The position numbers and the translations under genes were made by a program. Below the pieces are notes generated by a model. It saw only the letters and a program-made list of their open reading frames with translations, ran no database searches and had not been told where the DNA came from. Of a stretch of DNA of 64,000 nt, positions 22,746-31,858 are shown piece after piece. The stretch's first letter is position 1, and every line of letters begins with the position of its first letter. Source of the stretch: Sulfurimonas sp. HSL3-2 (GTDB lineage Bacteria; Campylobacterota; Campylobacteria; Campylobacterales; Sulfurimonadaceae); NCBI RefSeq assembly GCF_039645965.1, contig NZ_CP147917.1:1798001-1862000 (forward strand). The letters run 5' to 3'.

Positions 22746-23621
22746 TTAAAAATGTTGCATTAAACGTCTAAAAAGCCCCGTTAACCCACTTTCATTAGAT
22801 GAAACTAGCACATTTCGTTCCAAGTTTTTAGCTATCTCTTTGGCTATAAGTTCCAGATCCATCGCCGGTTGAGATGACGGGCAGATCACACTTACCAGTT
22901 CTCTTTGCTTGACAGACGTAGAGACTTTTGAATCTGAATTCACCTTACCGAGATAGCTAAGATTAAGATCCTCTCTTATATTTGACAATGCGACCTTTTT
23001 TATCTTGTCAAATACTGCCACAGCTTCTTTCTCACCGCGTACCTGATTCATTATAACAGAAATATCATTTCGCATAGATGAGATAGTTTTTATAGTTGCA
23101 TAAGCATCGGTTATGGCAGCAGGATCAGGGACAGTCACTACTATAACATCATCTGCCGCATTCATAAACATCTGAATATGCTCGCCGATCCCTGCACCCG
23201 TGTCTATTATCATGACATCAAGTTTATCCAAGACCTGTGCTTCCTGCATAAACCTGGTAAAAAGTGCTTCATCTGAATATTTTAATATCTCATCTCCGCT
23301 GTCACCGGGAATGAGAATAAGATTTCTTGTTATCGGTATAAGTATGTCGGAGACTTTTGCTTCACCTTTGAGTACATGTAAGATATTTTTTTTGATACTC
23401 ACATTGAACATGACATCAAGGTTTGCAAGACCGATGTCCGCATCAAATATACCGACATTCAAACCGTTTTGCGAGAGAATATACGCCAGATTTGAACTAA
23501 TAGTACTTTTCCCTACCCCGCCTTTACCACTTGTGATGGCAACAAATCTAGTTTTTTTAGATTTTTTGGCAGTTGATGATGCTACTAGTTTTTCCAGTTT
23601 TTCAGCCTGATGCCCCATCAT
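22746..23621 (-). CDS. flhG: MinD-like ATPase FlhG (FleN/YlxH)
   Basis: 291 residues, a deviant-Walker-A ParA/MinD ATPase: SGKGGVGKSTISSNLA near residue 30, GIFDADIGLANLDVMF, and MIIDTGAGIGEHI. It partners with the FlhF GTPase to set flagellar number and, in Campylobacter, also division placement. The C-terminal NLERNVLVSSNESGLTGLFRRLMQHF forms the expected amphipathic, membrane-targeting end. Its ATG overlaps the flhF stop (ATGA). Confidence 0.95.
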   Translation of the reverse strand: MMGHQAEKLEKLVASSTAKKSKKTRFVAITSGKGGVGKSTISSNLAYILSQNGLNVGIFDADIGLANLDVMFNVSIKKNILHVLKGEAKVSDILIPITRNLILIPGDSGDEILKYSDEALFTRFMQEAQVLDKLDVMIIDTGAGIGEHIQMFMNAADDVIVVTVPDPAAITDAYATIKTISSMRNDISVIMNQVRGEKEAVAVFDKIKKVALSNIREDLNLSYLGKVNSDSKVSTSVKQRELVSVICPSSQPAMDLELIAKEIAKNLERNVLVSSNESGLTGLFRRLMQHF

Positions 23622-24892
23622 AGTTTGCTCCGATTAAACCCATGTAATAAACACTCGACCAAAAAGTCGCTGTTAGCAACGACTAAATCTTCAGGAACCT
23701 CCTGTCCCACTGAAAAGTAGCTGATCGGCTTTTTAGTTTCATAGACTAATGAGAAGATATTTCCAAATCCTCTTGTCTCATCCAGTTTTGTAAACATCAT
23801 CGTATCTACGTCAAGAGTCTCAAAGTTATCGTATGTCGCTTTTAGATCCTCGTACTTGATCGAACTCGGCATAACTAAAACGACGTCTATGTTGAACTCC
23901 GTCGTATTAGAGTTTAGACACTCATATATCTTCTCTATTTTACCTTTATCGTAAGGGCTTGAACCCATTGTATCGATTAAAATATAATCACAATATCTCA
24001 AAGAGTTCAACGCACTTGAAAACTCCGGAGGATCCACAACCGTTTCGATACCGAGTTTCATCATCCTCGCATACTGCATCAGCTGTTCAACTGCACCGAT
24101 TCTATATGTATCTAAGACGACAAGTCCTACTTTATATCTTTTCTCCATCAAGTAAGAGTATCTTGCTGCAAGTTTTGCGATGGATGTAGTCTTGCCCACA
24201 CCCGTAGGACCGACAAGCATGATCACTTTTTTGCTCGTTGGTGTCGGAAGGCTCTCCATTCTCACCGGGACCATTTTTCTAAGGATCGATTTAAAATATC
24301 TTTTTACCGTCTCAGAGTTTTCTCTCATCTTAAGCGGCATATGTTCCAGACTCAGATGCATCATCTCATCTAAATGATCTTTGTTCATACCGCTTTCAAG
24401 CGCCATTTTATATATCTCGGCAAACTCCGGCGGGATCGCACGGTCAAGATTTGGAGAGCGCTCCTGCCAAAACATATTTTGGATCAGTTTTACTCTGTCT
24501 CCGAGTTTTGAAAGTTCCGCTTTTATATCGACAAGTTCTTTTGGCTGAGGAGCTTCGACCTGGGTAGTCCTCTCCCCGCTGTAGACCTCTTCATCCGCTA
24601 CTTTTGCAATATCGGATATCTGTCTGGCAGCTCTTGAGATATTGTAATAAACATCCTCACTGTCCTCTCTGATAGGCTTTTGCATCTCTAGAGGTTTAGC
24701 TCTGCTTGCCTGAGGTGCTGTTTTAGTCTGTTTTTCATCAACGCCCACTACGATCTCATATAAAGGCTCTTTTCCAAGAGCTTTTTTCTGGATCTCACGT
24801 GTTTCGATAAGCATAGCATCTTCGCCGACTGCTGCTTGTGCTTTTTTCAATGCTTCTGTCGGTGTTTTACCGCTAAAAGTTAAAATCTTCAT
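23618..24892 (-). CDS. flhF: Flagellar SRP-like GTPase FlhF
   Basis: 424 residues from ATG 24892. The frame is open to 24940, but the conserved FlhF start MKILTFSGKTPTEALKKAQ begins here and gives an exact ATGA overlap with the folK stop. The GTPase motifs are G1 GPTGVGKTTS, LDTYRIGAVEQL, DTMGSSPYDKG and TKLDETRGFGN. The middle (about 70-150) is variable. It recruits early flagellar proteins to the pole and influences flagellar gene expression with FlhG. Confidence 0.94.
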   Translation of the reverse strand: MKILTFSGKTPTEALKKAQAAVGEDAMLIETREIQKKALGKEPLYEIVVGVDEKQTKTAPQASRAKPLEMQKPIREDSEDVYYNISRAARQISDIAKVADEEVYSGERTTQVEAPQPKELVDIKAELSKLGDRVKLIQNMFWQERSPNLDRAIPPEFAEIYKMALESGMNKDHLDEMMHLSLEHMPLKMRENSETVKRYFKSILRKMVPVRMESLPTPTSKKVIMLVGPTGVGKTTSIAKLAARYSYLMEKRYKVGLVVLDTYRIGAVEQLMQYARMMKLGIETVVDPPEFSSALNSLRYCDYILIDTMGSSPYDKGKIEKIYECLNSNTTEFNIDVVLVMPSSIKYEDLKATYDNFETLDVDTMMFTKLDETRGFGNIFSLVYETKKPISYFSVGQEVPEDLVVANSDFLVECLLHGFNRSKL

Positions 24893-25377
24893 CTGCTGAT
24901 ACTTGATAATGGGATTACTACGCTTTCTCTGTTCATCCAATCGGGATGAGGAACTTTTAAAGATTTCGTATCTATACGGCGGTCGTCAAAAAATAAAATA
25001 TCCAAATCTAAAGTCCTTGGTGCATTTGAAAAGCTGCGTTTTCTTGAAAATCTTTTCTCTAATCGCATAAGATAGTCAAGAAACTGTTTTGGCTGCATCG
25101 ACGTTGCCAAGACCATCACAGAGTTTAAAAAATCATCCTGCTCCATGTAGCCAAAAGGAGGATTTTTTAAAATCGGTGAAGTCTCTAAAACCTCAACACG
25201 AACATCATCTCTAAGTTTAAAAAAAAGATGATTAAATCTTCTTAAAACATCACCCACATTTCCGCCGATCCCTATTGTGACTTTGTACTTGTGTGATGAT
25301 GTCTGTTGTTTTTTATATGGAAAACATGCCGTATAGATAAGTGTAAGCTTTTCACTTATGACACGTTTTTTTATCAT
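24889..25377 (-). CDS. folK: Hydroxymethyldihydropterin pyrophosphokinase FolK
   Basis: 162 residues. After an unusual ~30-residue N-terminal extension, it has VTIGIGGNVGDVLRRF, RTLDLDILFFDD and VPHPDWMNRESVVIPL, the FolK substrate and Mg sites. It activates 6-hydroxymethyl-dihydropterin for folate synthesis. The ATG at 25377 has AAGGAAT upstream. The GIGGN in place of the usual GLGSN is a mild variation. It lies between aroQ and flhF, an order I recall as conserved in Campylobacter. Confidence 0.9.
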   Translation of the reverse strand: MIKKRVISEKLTLIYTACFPYKKQQTSSHKYKVTIGIGGNVGDVLRRFNHLFFKLRDDVRVEVLETSPILKNPPFGYMEQDDFLNSVMVLATSMQPKQFLDYLMRLEKRFSRKRSFSNAPRTLDLDILFFDDRRIDTKSLKVPHPDWMNRESVVIPLSSISR

Positions 25378-25386
25378 CCATATTCC

Positions 25387-25860
25387 TTACGCTTGCTGTG
25401 CTTTTTGAGCTTCTTGCATCGCTTTTATCTCATTGAAAAGTTGTAACATCCCTACCATTGCAAGGTGGTATCCAAACGGTCCAAAACCGATAAGTGAAGA
25501 TGTACATACAGGTGCTATAAGGTTCTTTTGACGGAACTCTTCACGACGGTAAGTGTTTGATATATGCACTTCGATAGTCGGAATAGAAACAGCACTGATC
25601 GCATCACGGATAGCAATAGATGTATGAGTATATGCAGCAGGATTGATAATGATCCCGTCTACTTCACCGTAGCACTCTTGGATTCTATCTACAAGTTCAC
25701 CCTCTAAATTACTTTGAAAAAACTCTATCTCAATACCGTTTTGAGTTGCGAAATCTTTCATTTGAGCGTGAATCTGCTCTAGTTTCATCGGCCCATAAAA
25801 CTGTTGTTCACGTACACCTAACATATTTAAATTCGGACCTTGAATCACTACAATTTTCAT
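25387..25860 (-). CDS. aroQ: Type II 3-dehydroquinate dehydratase
   Basis: 157 residues. [16 protein letters not shown] carries the catalytic arginine and tyrosine, [15 protein letters not shown] the quinate-binding residues and [15 protein letters not shown] the catalytic histidine. It is the third step of the shikimate pathway. A short Ala/Gln/Lys tail ([10 protein letters not shown]) extends the C-terminus. It is probably the promoter-proximal gene of the flagellar/folate operon, divergent from the amidohydrolase at 25958. Confidence 0.96.
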   Translation of the reverse strand: MKIVVIQGPNLNMLGVREQQFYGPMKLEQIHAQMKDFATQNGIEIEFFQSNLEGELVDRIQECYGEVDGIIINPAAYTHTSIAIRDAISAVSIPTIEVHISNTYRREEFRQKNLIAPVCTSSLIGFGPFGYHLAMVGMLQLFNEIKAMQEAQKAQQA

Positions 25861-25957
25861 TTTTTACCTTTTTTTAGTTTTAGATACATTAATTAAGCGC
25901 CCATTTTATCAAAATAAAGCATAATATATTTTAAAACCAAGCAGCAAAAGAGTAATT

Positions 25958-27178
25958 GTGAAAATTATAAATCCAAACTATATATATACGGCAGAAAAAC
26001 TGTTAGAAAACCAAGCCGTCGCTTTTGATAATAAAATAGAAAAGATCGCACCTCTAACGGAGTTACAAGAACTTTACAAGGACGCAGAGATCATTGAACT
26101 CGGCAAAAACTCACTTCTTATGCCAGGACTGATAAACGCCCATGTCCACTTAGAATTTAGTGCAAATAAAGAGACACTGGAATACGGTGATTTTCTAAAA
26201 TGGCTTTACAGCGTGATAACAAATCGTGAGGAACTCATAAACTCATGTGACTCTGCATGTATGAAAAAAGCAGTCGATATGATGCTTGAATCGGGCATTA
26301 CCACTTACGGAGCGATCAGTTCACACGGAATGGACTTAGATGTGGCTGCATCATCCCCTCAAAACGTGGTATTTTTTAATGAACTCATCGGCTCGCAGGC
26401 AGGTATGGCCGATGCTCTTTTTAATGACTTCCTGCAACGCGTCGATGCTTCAAAAACGGTACAAAGAGAGGGGTTTTATCCCGCTGTCGCTATCCATTCA
26501 CCATACTCGGTCCATCCTATCCTTATAAAAAAAGCTCTTCAGATCGTAAAAAACGAGAAATTAAAACTTAGTGCCCACTTTTTAGAAAGCAAAGCTGAAC
26601 AGGAGTGGCTGGAAAAGAACGAAGGTGACTTTAAAGAGTTCTTTGTAAATTTTTTAAAACAGGACAAAGCCGTAACGGATGTCAAAGAGTTTTTAGGCCA
26701 CTTTAAAGATGTACCTACCTTGATGACCCATGTCGTTCAAGCAACAGAAAAAGAGCTTCAAGAGCTTGCATACTCAAAACATACCGTTGTTCACTGTCCT
26801 ATCTCTAACCGCCTGCTAGGAAACGGTGCTATCAGTCTTGATGATCTGGACAGACACAATATCAGATGGATCTGTGCAACGGACGGTCTTAGTTCAAACT
26901 ACACGCTTAATCTTTTTGAAGAGATGAAGATAGCTCTTTTTATGCACCACGGAGCCGACCTGCTGCCGCTTGCAAAAAGACTTATCAAAAGCGTTACTAA
27001 AGACGCTGCAGATGCACTTGGACTCAACACCGGAGAGATACAAGAGGGGAAAAATGCCGATATGCTTGTACTGGAACTTACATCCGAGCCAAATGAACAG
27101 CTTCCGCTTCATTTGCTCTTACATGGATATAATATATCAAAAATATATATTAACGGAAACCAGAAAAAAGGAGAATAG
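25958..27178 (+). CDS. Amidohydrolase, probable aminodeoxyfutalosine deaminase
   Basis: 406 residues of the amidohydrolase superfamily (chlorohydrolase/deaminase group). Metal ligands are HVHLEFSA near residue 66, a histidine in SAHFLESKAEQEW and the aspartate in CATDGLSSNYTL; VAIHSPYSVHP and VVHCPISNRLL also fit the family. In Helicobacter, Campylobacter and Nitratiruptor the orthologue is, from memory, the 6-aminodeoxyfutalosine deaminase of the futalosine menaquinone pathway (HP0267/Cj0067 type). An N-ethylammeline or guanine deaminase-like role is the alternative. The start is GTG 25958. sppA begins directly after its stop. Confidence 0.8.
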   Translation: MKIINPNYIYTAEKLLENQAVAFDNKIEKIAPLTELQELYKDAEIIELGKNSLLMPGLINAHVHLEFSANKETLEYGDFLKWLYSVITNREELINSCDSACMKKAVDMMLESGITTYGAISSHGMDLDVAASSPQNVVFFNELIGSQAGMADALFNDFLQRVDASKTVQREGFYPAVAIHSPYSVHPILIKKALQIVKNEKLKLSAHFLESKAEQEWLEKNEGDFKEFFVNFLKQDKAVTDVKEFLGHFKDVPTLMTHVVQATEKELQELAYSKHTVVHCPISNRLLGNGAISLDDLDRHNIRWICATDGLSSNYTLNLFEEMKIALFMHHGADLLPLAKRLIKSVTKDAADALGLNTGEIQEGKNADMLVLELTSEPNEQLPLHLLLHGYNISKIYINGNQKKGE

Positions 27179-28048
27179 ATGGAAGGTATGAAAAAACTTT
27201 TTTTACCCATAACTGCGACAGTCGGTTTTATTCAAAACCACTTTAAAGCGATGGTTTTTATACTTATCGTGGTTTTAATCTTTATGCCAAGAGACGACTC
27301 ATCCTTAGTACCGCACAACCTTGAGAAAATATCTCTTGTCGGTCCTATCATGGATGTGAACGAGGTCGTTCAAAAGATCGAAAATGCGCGTCAAAACGAT
27401 AGAGTAAAGGGTGTATTGCTTGTCGTTAATTCTCCCGGAGGTGCTGTCGCGCCATCTGTTGAAGTAGCATATGCGATAAAAAGACTCAGACAGAAAAAAC
27501 CTGTCGTCGTCTATGCCAGCGGGACAATTGCGAGCGGCAGCTACTACTCCTCTATCTGGGCAAACGAGATAGTTGCAAATCCCGGCAGTATGGTCGGCAG
27601 CATCGGTGTCATCATGCATGGAGCAGACTTAAGCGAAGTGATGCAGAAGATCGGAATCAAATCGCAAGTCATAGCCGCCGGAAAATACAAACAGCTCGGA
27701 ACTGCGGACAGAGAGTGGACGGAGTATGAAAAAGCGGAATTAAACAAAGTGATCCAAGACACTTACAATATGTTCGTGACAGATGTCGCCAATGCAAGAG
27801 GCTTACGGGTAGAAGATGCACCCTACTTTGCCAATGCACATATATTTACGGCTCATCAGGCAAAAGATGTCGGGTTAGTGGATAAAGTCGGTGTTAGTTT
27901 TGATGCACAAGAGGATCTTATAAGACTCTCGGGTGTCAAAAATCCTATCTGGAACAAAGAGGACCCGATGGAAAAACTGTTCAAAAAACTCTCAGCGCAG
28001 ACTGCAGTCACACTAAATACATACTTTCCTGCACTTAGTCTTCAATAA
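27179..28048 (+). CDS. sppA: Signal peptide peptidase SppA, short form
   Basis: 289 residues. An N-terminal membrane anchor (about 15-37) precedes the S49 protease domain: VVNSPGGAVAPSVEVAYAI, SGTIASGSYYSSIW with the nucleophilic serine, PGSMVGSIGVIMHG and YKQLGTADREWT with a candidate catalytic lysine. It degrades released signal peptides at the membrane. The single S49 domain is the short form, usual outside enterobacteria. The ATG follows the amidohydrolase TAG with no gap. The 3' end is followed by a hairpin (28052-28078). Confidence 0.93.
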   Translation: MEGMKKLFLPITATVGFIQNHFKAMVFILIVVLIFMPRDDSSLVPHNLEKISLVGPIMDVNEVVQKIENARQNDRVKGVLLVVNSPGGAVAPSVEVAYAIKRLRQKKPVVVYASGTIASGSYYSSIWANEIVANPGSMVGSIGVIMHGADLSEVMQKIGIKSQVIAAGKYKQLGTADREWTEYEKAELNKVIQDTYNMFVTDVANARGLRVEDAPYFANAHIFTAHQAKDVGLVDKVGVSFDAQEDLIRLSGVKNPIWNKEDPMEKLFKKLSAQTAVTLNTYFPALSLQ

Positions 28049-28051
28049 CTA

Positions 28052-28078
28052 TACATGTAAGATTCTTTCTTACATGTA
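28052..28078. terminator. Hairpin from two inverted ACATGTAA copies between sppA and xseA
   Basis: Perfect 11-bp arms (28052-28062 and 28068-28078) around a 5-base loop lie in the 47-bp gap between the convergent stops of sppA and xseA. Each arm carries a TACATGTAA core. No U-run follows on either strand, so its termination activity is inferred from position. Confidence 0.5.
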
Positions 28079-28095
28079 ATGCCGGATATCCTCTA

Positions 28096-29346
28096 CTAAA
28101 ACTCTTTTATCCCGATGACCTTTGAAGTCACTTTTAACCTCTCGTTCATAAGATCAAAACTCTCATCTACATGTAACTCTTCCAAAGAGGTGACCTTGCC
28201 GTCTTTACTTATCTGTGCAAAGCCTGATACGACTCTTTTTTTCGGATCGTTTGAAAGCAGGTTTTCTTTTAAAGAGTTCAGTCTGTTCTGTTTTTGGGAA
28301 AGTATGGTCTGCATCTGATGGGACAGCCTTACATGTAAAGGTTCCAGGTCTCTTCGTAAATTTTGAAGCTTAAACTCTATGGTCTGATTAAATCTCTCTC
28401 CCAGTTGAGTGACCTCCGCTTTTTTCTGTCTTATGCGCTCTTCAATAGAGTTTTGCTCATAAAGCTTTTTGATATGTGAAAGTGCCTGAGAAAAATTATA
28501 TATTTTTGAATCAATAAGATTATGATAGCTTCCTGCTATATTATCAATGTATTGATAGAGTTCATTTGTATCAGGCAGTATCATCTGCATCGCAGCACTC
28601 GGTGTCGGAGCTCTGAGATCCGCTACAAAGTCAGAAATAAGATAATCTATCTCATGTCCTACAGCAGAGACGATCGGCGTCTCTGCTTCAAAGATAGCAT
28701 CGGCAACGATCTCTTCGTTAAACGACCAAAGGTCTTCTATGCTTCCGCCGCCGCGGCTAAGGACGATGATATCATAGTCTTTTTTATCACTTACATGTAA
28801 GGCGTCTACGATGCTCTGCGCACTTGTATTTCCCTGAACCAATACATCATAGATATCGATCTCTACAAGTTTGTATCTTTGACCTGCAACGCGAAGCATA
28901 TCCTGCAGAGCTGCACCGGTTGCTGATGTGATCAAAGCGATTTTACGCGGAAACTTAGGAAGCGGTTTTTTTATCTCGGGATTAAAATAACCCTTTTGAG
29001 AAAGTTTCTGTTTGAGCTGCTCAAAAGCAAGTGCTAAAGCACCCTGCCCTGATGGCTCGATCATAAAACAGTTTATCTGGTACTCGCCTCTTGGTTTGTA
29101 CACGGTAACAGCGCCGTCAAGTATGACTTTTAGTCCCTCTTCAAGCTTAAACCTGAGCTTTGCGGCATTGCCCTTGAACATAACGCATTTAATAGATGAA
29201 GAGCTGTCTTTTAACGTGAAGTAGATGTGACCGCTGTTATGGTGTGTGATTCGAGAGAGTTCACCCTCGACGAAGACTCTGACAAAGCTGCTCTCTAAAA
29301 GAGTCTTTATCTGTTCGTTGAGCGATGAGACGCTAAGAGTATTCAT
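28096..29346 (-). CDS. xseA: Exodeoxyribonuclease VII large subunit
   Basis: 416 residues: an N-terminal OB fold (VEGELSRITHHNSGHIYFTLKD), the catalytic region with IVLSRGGGSIEDLWSFNEE and GHEIDYLISDFVADLRAPTPSAA, a coiled-coil section (about 280-360) and a short C-terminal segment. It degrades single-stranded DNA with XseB, which is not seen in this window. It follows ubiE by 1 bp. The gene holds three copies of the TACATGTAA motif (28167, 28329, 28791), each encoding Leu-His-Val. Confidence 0.96.
   Translation of the reverse strand: MNTLSVSSLNEQIKTLLESSFVRVFVEGELSRITHHNSGHIYFTLKDSSSSIKCVMFKGNAAKLRFKLEEGLKVILDGAVTVYKPRGEYQINCFMIEPSGQGALALAFEQLKQKLSQKGYFNPEIKKPLPKFPRKIALITSATGAALQDMLRVAGQRYKLVEIDIYDVLVQGNTSAQSIVDALHVSDKKDYDIIVLSRGGGSIEDLWSFNEEIVADAIFEAETPIVSAVGHEIDYLISDFVADLRAPTPSAAMQMILPDTNELYQYIDNIAGSYHNLIDSKIYNFSQALSHIKKLYEQNSIEERIRQKKAEVTQLGERFNQTIEFKLQNLRRDLEPLHVRLSHQMQTILSQKQNRLNSLKENLLSNDPKKRVVSGFAQISKDGKVTSLEELHVDESFDLMNERLKVTSKVIGIKEF
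28167..28800. repeat. In-gene cluster of the TTACATGTAA palindrome
   Basis: Copies at 28167-28176 (CTACATGTAA), 28329-28338 and 28791-28800 (both exact) lie inside xseA; with the pair at 28051 and 28070 this is the densest cluster in the window. The complete list is given in the findings. Confidence 0.8.
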
Positions 29347-29347
29347 T

Positions 29348-30058
29348 TTAAAGTTTACGAGCGATTATCAGTGTAGAGATATCCATTGAAAAACTTTGTG
29401 TGTAAAGTATCTCAAAACCTGCATCTTTGAGTTCGTTTTGCATGTTTTCCACAGTCGAGAAAGTCTCGATAGAGTTTGGAAGGTACTCGTATGCCTCAAG
29501 GTTTTTAGAGATAAATCCACCCACTTTAGGCAGGATCTTGTTCATGTAAAAATCTCTGATCTGACCAAGAAGTGACGGATTCTCGTTTTTCATAAACTCT
29601 AGTATTACGACAAGTCCGCCACGTTTGAGCACACGGTTGAACTCTTTTAATGCTTCTTCACGTTCTACTACGTTTCTAATGCCGTATGTGATACTTAAAA
29701 TATCCGCACTTCCGTCTTCTAAAGGGATCTCAGTAGCTTTAGCCGTATGATACTCAAAATCCGGGAATTTGACTTTTGCAACGTCAAGCATGCCGTTTGA
29801 TGGGTCCACTCCCACGATCTTACCGACTGCAATTCCACCTACTTGAGCCTGCTTTCTCCAGTAGTCCATCATATCACCCGTACCGCAGGCAACGTCTACT
29901 ATCATATCGACACTGTCACTGTCATTGTAGCTGTATGAAAGATCACACGCTTTTTTTCTCCAGCTTTTGTCTACACCCATACTCATAACACGGTTCGCAG
30001 TGTCATAAGTCGGTGCTATATCATCAAACATCGATACGATTTTTTCTTGTTTTTCCAT
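29348..30058 (-). CDS. ubiE: Demethylmenaquinone/ubiquinone methyltransferase UbiE (MenG)
   Basis: 236 residues. The class I SAM methyltransferase motifs are VDVACGTGDMMDYW (motif I), a VGVDPSNGML acidic loop and the UbiE signature YGIRNVVEREEAL. FDDIAPTYDTANRVMS at the N-terminus is diagnostic of the family. Campylobacterota use menaquinone, so it should methylate demethylmenaquinone. It lies between ribD and xseA; xseA begins 1 bp after. Confidence 0.95.
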   Translation of the reverse strand: MEKQEKIVSMFDDIAPTYDTANRVMSMGVDKSWRKKACDLSYSYNDSDSVDMIVDVACGTGDMMDYWRKQAQVGGIAVGKIVGVDPSNGMLDVAKVKFPDFEYHTAKATEIPLEDGSADILSITYGIRNVVEREEALKEFNRVLKRGGLVVILEFMKNENPSLLGQIRDFYMNKILPKVGGFISKNLEAYEYLPNSIETFSTVENMQNELKDAGFEILYTQSFSMDISTLIIARKL

Positions 30059-30064
30059 AAATAT

Positions 30065-31075
30065 CTATCCCTTTAATTTCATCCACATTAAAATATCATC
30101 CGATATCTTCTCTACATGTAAGATATCGAAATGGTCATCATTTTTATTGAAACGTATTTTACCACCACTTTTCGGAGATACAAAACAAAGATGGTAATCT
30201 ACATGATTTTTAGAGAGTTCGAACATATTTGACCCACCTTCGATTAAAATACAGTTGTAATCTTTCAATCTGTCAAAGTTCTCTTCGATCATCACTTTTC
30301 TATTTTGTACGTTAAACAGCGGGATATTTTTATCAAATTCTTTTGTGCGTGAGACGATAAGAACATCGGGAGCTTTTCCGTCGCAAAGTCTTGCATCAAG
30401 CGTAGGTCTGTCTGCCCGTACAGTCTCGCCGCCAACCACGATGAGATCACAGACGTCACGCATCTTATGGACAAGTTCTCTTGATTCTTTTGAGCTTATA
30501 ACTCCGCCGTCTACGGTGCCGTCGAGTCTCTGTGCCCATTTAAAAAATACAAATCTCTCCTCACTCCACTTTAAAAAAGGAGACAAAAGACCATCTCCCT
30601 TTTTCTCTAAAGATGAGAACTCTACCTTTGTCCCTGTATTAGCGACTATCTCTCTTCCGCCTTTAGCTTTTTGACTCTCATCGGCACTTGCGATTACGAC
30701 TCTTTTTACACCGAGCTTAGAAATAAGATTTGCACAAGAAGGTGTTTTTCCCTCATGAGCACATGGTTCAAGTGTCACAAAAAGAGTACAGTCTGTAAAA
30801 CAGCCGTTATGATTTTTTAAAAGATAGTTATGGATCTCATGTGAAGATGTCAAAGATAGGATTGTTTTATCATCTGTAAGTTTGAAGTACGCACTTTGAA
30901 GTGCTAAGACCTCTGCATGAGGTCCACCCACTTTTTTGTGTGCTTCGACACAGAGCAGTTCACTCTCAGCCTTGATAACAGCACATCCTACTGCAGGGTT
31001 TGGGTATGTAAGAATTTGTGATTTCCACGCTTCATTCAGCGCTAAATCCATAAAAAAGTTATCGTCGATTACCAT
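30065..31075 (-). CDS. ribD: Riboflavin biosynthesis protein RibD
   Basis: 336 residues: an N-terminal zinc deaminase (GGPHAEVLAL and TLEPCAHEGKTPSC: His, Cys, Cys ligands and catalytic Glu) and a C-terminal reductase (RLDGTVDGGVISSKESRELVHKMR, VGGETVRADRPTL, LIEGGSNMF). It catalyses the second and third steps of riboflavin synthesis. It overlaps the end of rimP by 7 bp. The reductase domain is compact, and its last ~40 residues diverge from the E. coli form. Confidence 0.93.
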   Translation of the reverse strand: MVIDDNFFMDLALNEAWKSQILTYPNPAVGCAVIKAESELLCVEAHKKVGGPHAEVLALQSAYFKLTDDKTILSLTSSHEIHNYLLKNHNGCFTDCTLFVTLEPCAHEGKTPSCANLISKLGVKRVVIASADESQKAKGGREIVANTGTKVEFSSLEKKGDGLLSPFLKWSEERFVFFKWAQRLDGTVDGGVISSKESRELVHKMRDVCDLIVVGGETVRADRPTLDARLCDGKAPDVLIVSRTKEFDKNIPLFNVQNRKVMIEENFDRLKDYNCILIEGGSNMFELSKNHVDYHLCFVSPKSGGKIRFNKNDDHFDILHVEKISDDILMWMKLKG

Positions 31076-31503
31076 TCAAAATAGGTACGCGCTTTTACTA
31101 CGTCGCTAAAAGGTACAACGACCTCTTCACCCTCTATTTGCAGATAAAGTTCATCACCTTTAACTGCTGTCAGAGTACCTTTTAATTTCTCTTTCTCTCT
31201 TGAAGTAATACTTACTTTTTCTCCGATAGAGTTTTCAAAGTTTTCTAACTTCGTAAGTTTTCTCTCGATACCGGGAGTTCCAACTTCAAGTCTATATTCG
31301 CCTGAAACAGGAGGAGTAACGTCAAGTAAAGGAGAGATAAGGTGCGTTATCTCTACACATCTGTCCAGACTTACACCTTTATTCTGTGGATCTTTCACGC
31401 TTACTCTAAAGATCGTCTCACCGAATTCACTTGTGATCACAGTGTCATACAGCATCAACCCGACAGATTCTACTATTGATTTGATATCGCTCTCAAGACT
31501 CAT
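31069..31503 (-). CDS. rimP: Ribosome maturation factor RimP
   Basis: 144 residues, a two-domain RimP: an N-terminal alpha/beta domain (VESVGLMLYDTVI) with ISPLLDVTPPVSGEYRLEVGTPGIERKLTK, the most conserved motif of the family, and a C-terminal Sm-like domain. It helps mature the 30S subunit. It overlaps rbfA by 11 bp at its start and ribD at its end. The infB-rbfA-rimP order is the reverse of the common rimP-nusA-infB-rbfA order; nusA is absent. Confidence 0.93.
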   Translation of the reverse strand: MSLESDIKSIVESVGLMLYDTVITSEFGETIFRVSVKDPQNKGVSLDRCVEITHLISPLLDVTPPVSGEYRLEVGTPGIERKLTKLENFENSIGEKVSITSREKEKLKGTLTAVKGDELYLQIEGEEVVVPFSDVVKARTYFEW

Positions 31504-31858
31504 GTTTTCCCTCTTTTTCTATACGTTTAAAAAGATCTTCAATGCTTTGGCTTTTCTCTAACTGATCATCAAATACAAATGTCAGTTTCGGAGATTTGAA
31601 CCATCCCTGATCTTTCATACAATAGTCTTCTATTATCGGAGCGACTTTTTTAAGCTGCTTCACGTAAAAAGCTTTTTCCTCATCGTTAAACATGCTAGGG
31701 TCCACATAAACCTTTGCATCGCTTCTACCGCGAGAACATTTCACCTCTATGACGTCAAGTTCATGCATTCTTGCGTCATTTAATGAACTGAGTGCTTCAG
31801 GAATAAGTTCCTGTAGTATAGACTCCGTTCTTTTTACTTTAATTTCTTGCTGTGTCAC
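31493..31858 (-). CDS. rbfA: Ribosome-binding factor A
   Basis: 121 residues with a KH-like fold: [20 protein letters not shown], an [21 protein letters not shown] strand pair and a [21 protein letters not shown] end. It is a 30S maturation and cold-shock factor. It starts at GTG 31856-31858, overlapping the infB TGA (GTGA), which indicates coupling. Confidence 0.93.
   Translation of the reverse strand: MTQQEIKVKRTESILQELIPEALSSLNDARMHELDVIEVKCSRGRSDAKVYVDPSMFNDEEKAFYVKQLKKVAPIIEDYCMKDQGWFKSPKLTFVFDDQLEKSQSIEDLFKRIEKEGKHES

Noticed and set aside
24893-24940. Longer N-terminus for FlhF
   Set aside because: The extra 16 residues overlap folK and are not FlhF-like; ATG 24892 gives an exact ATGA overlap and the conserved N-terminus.
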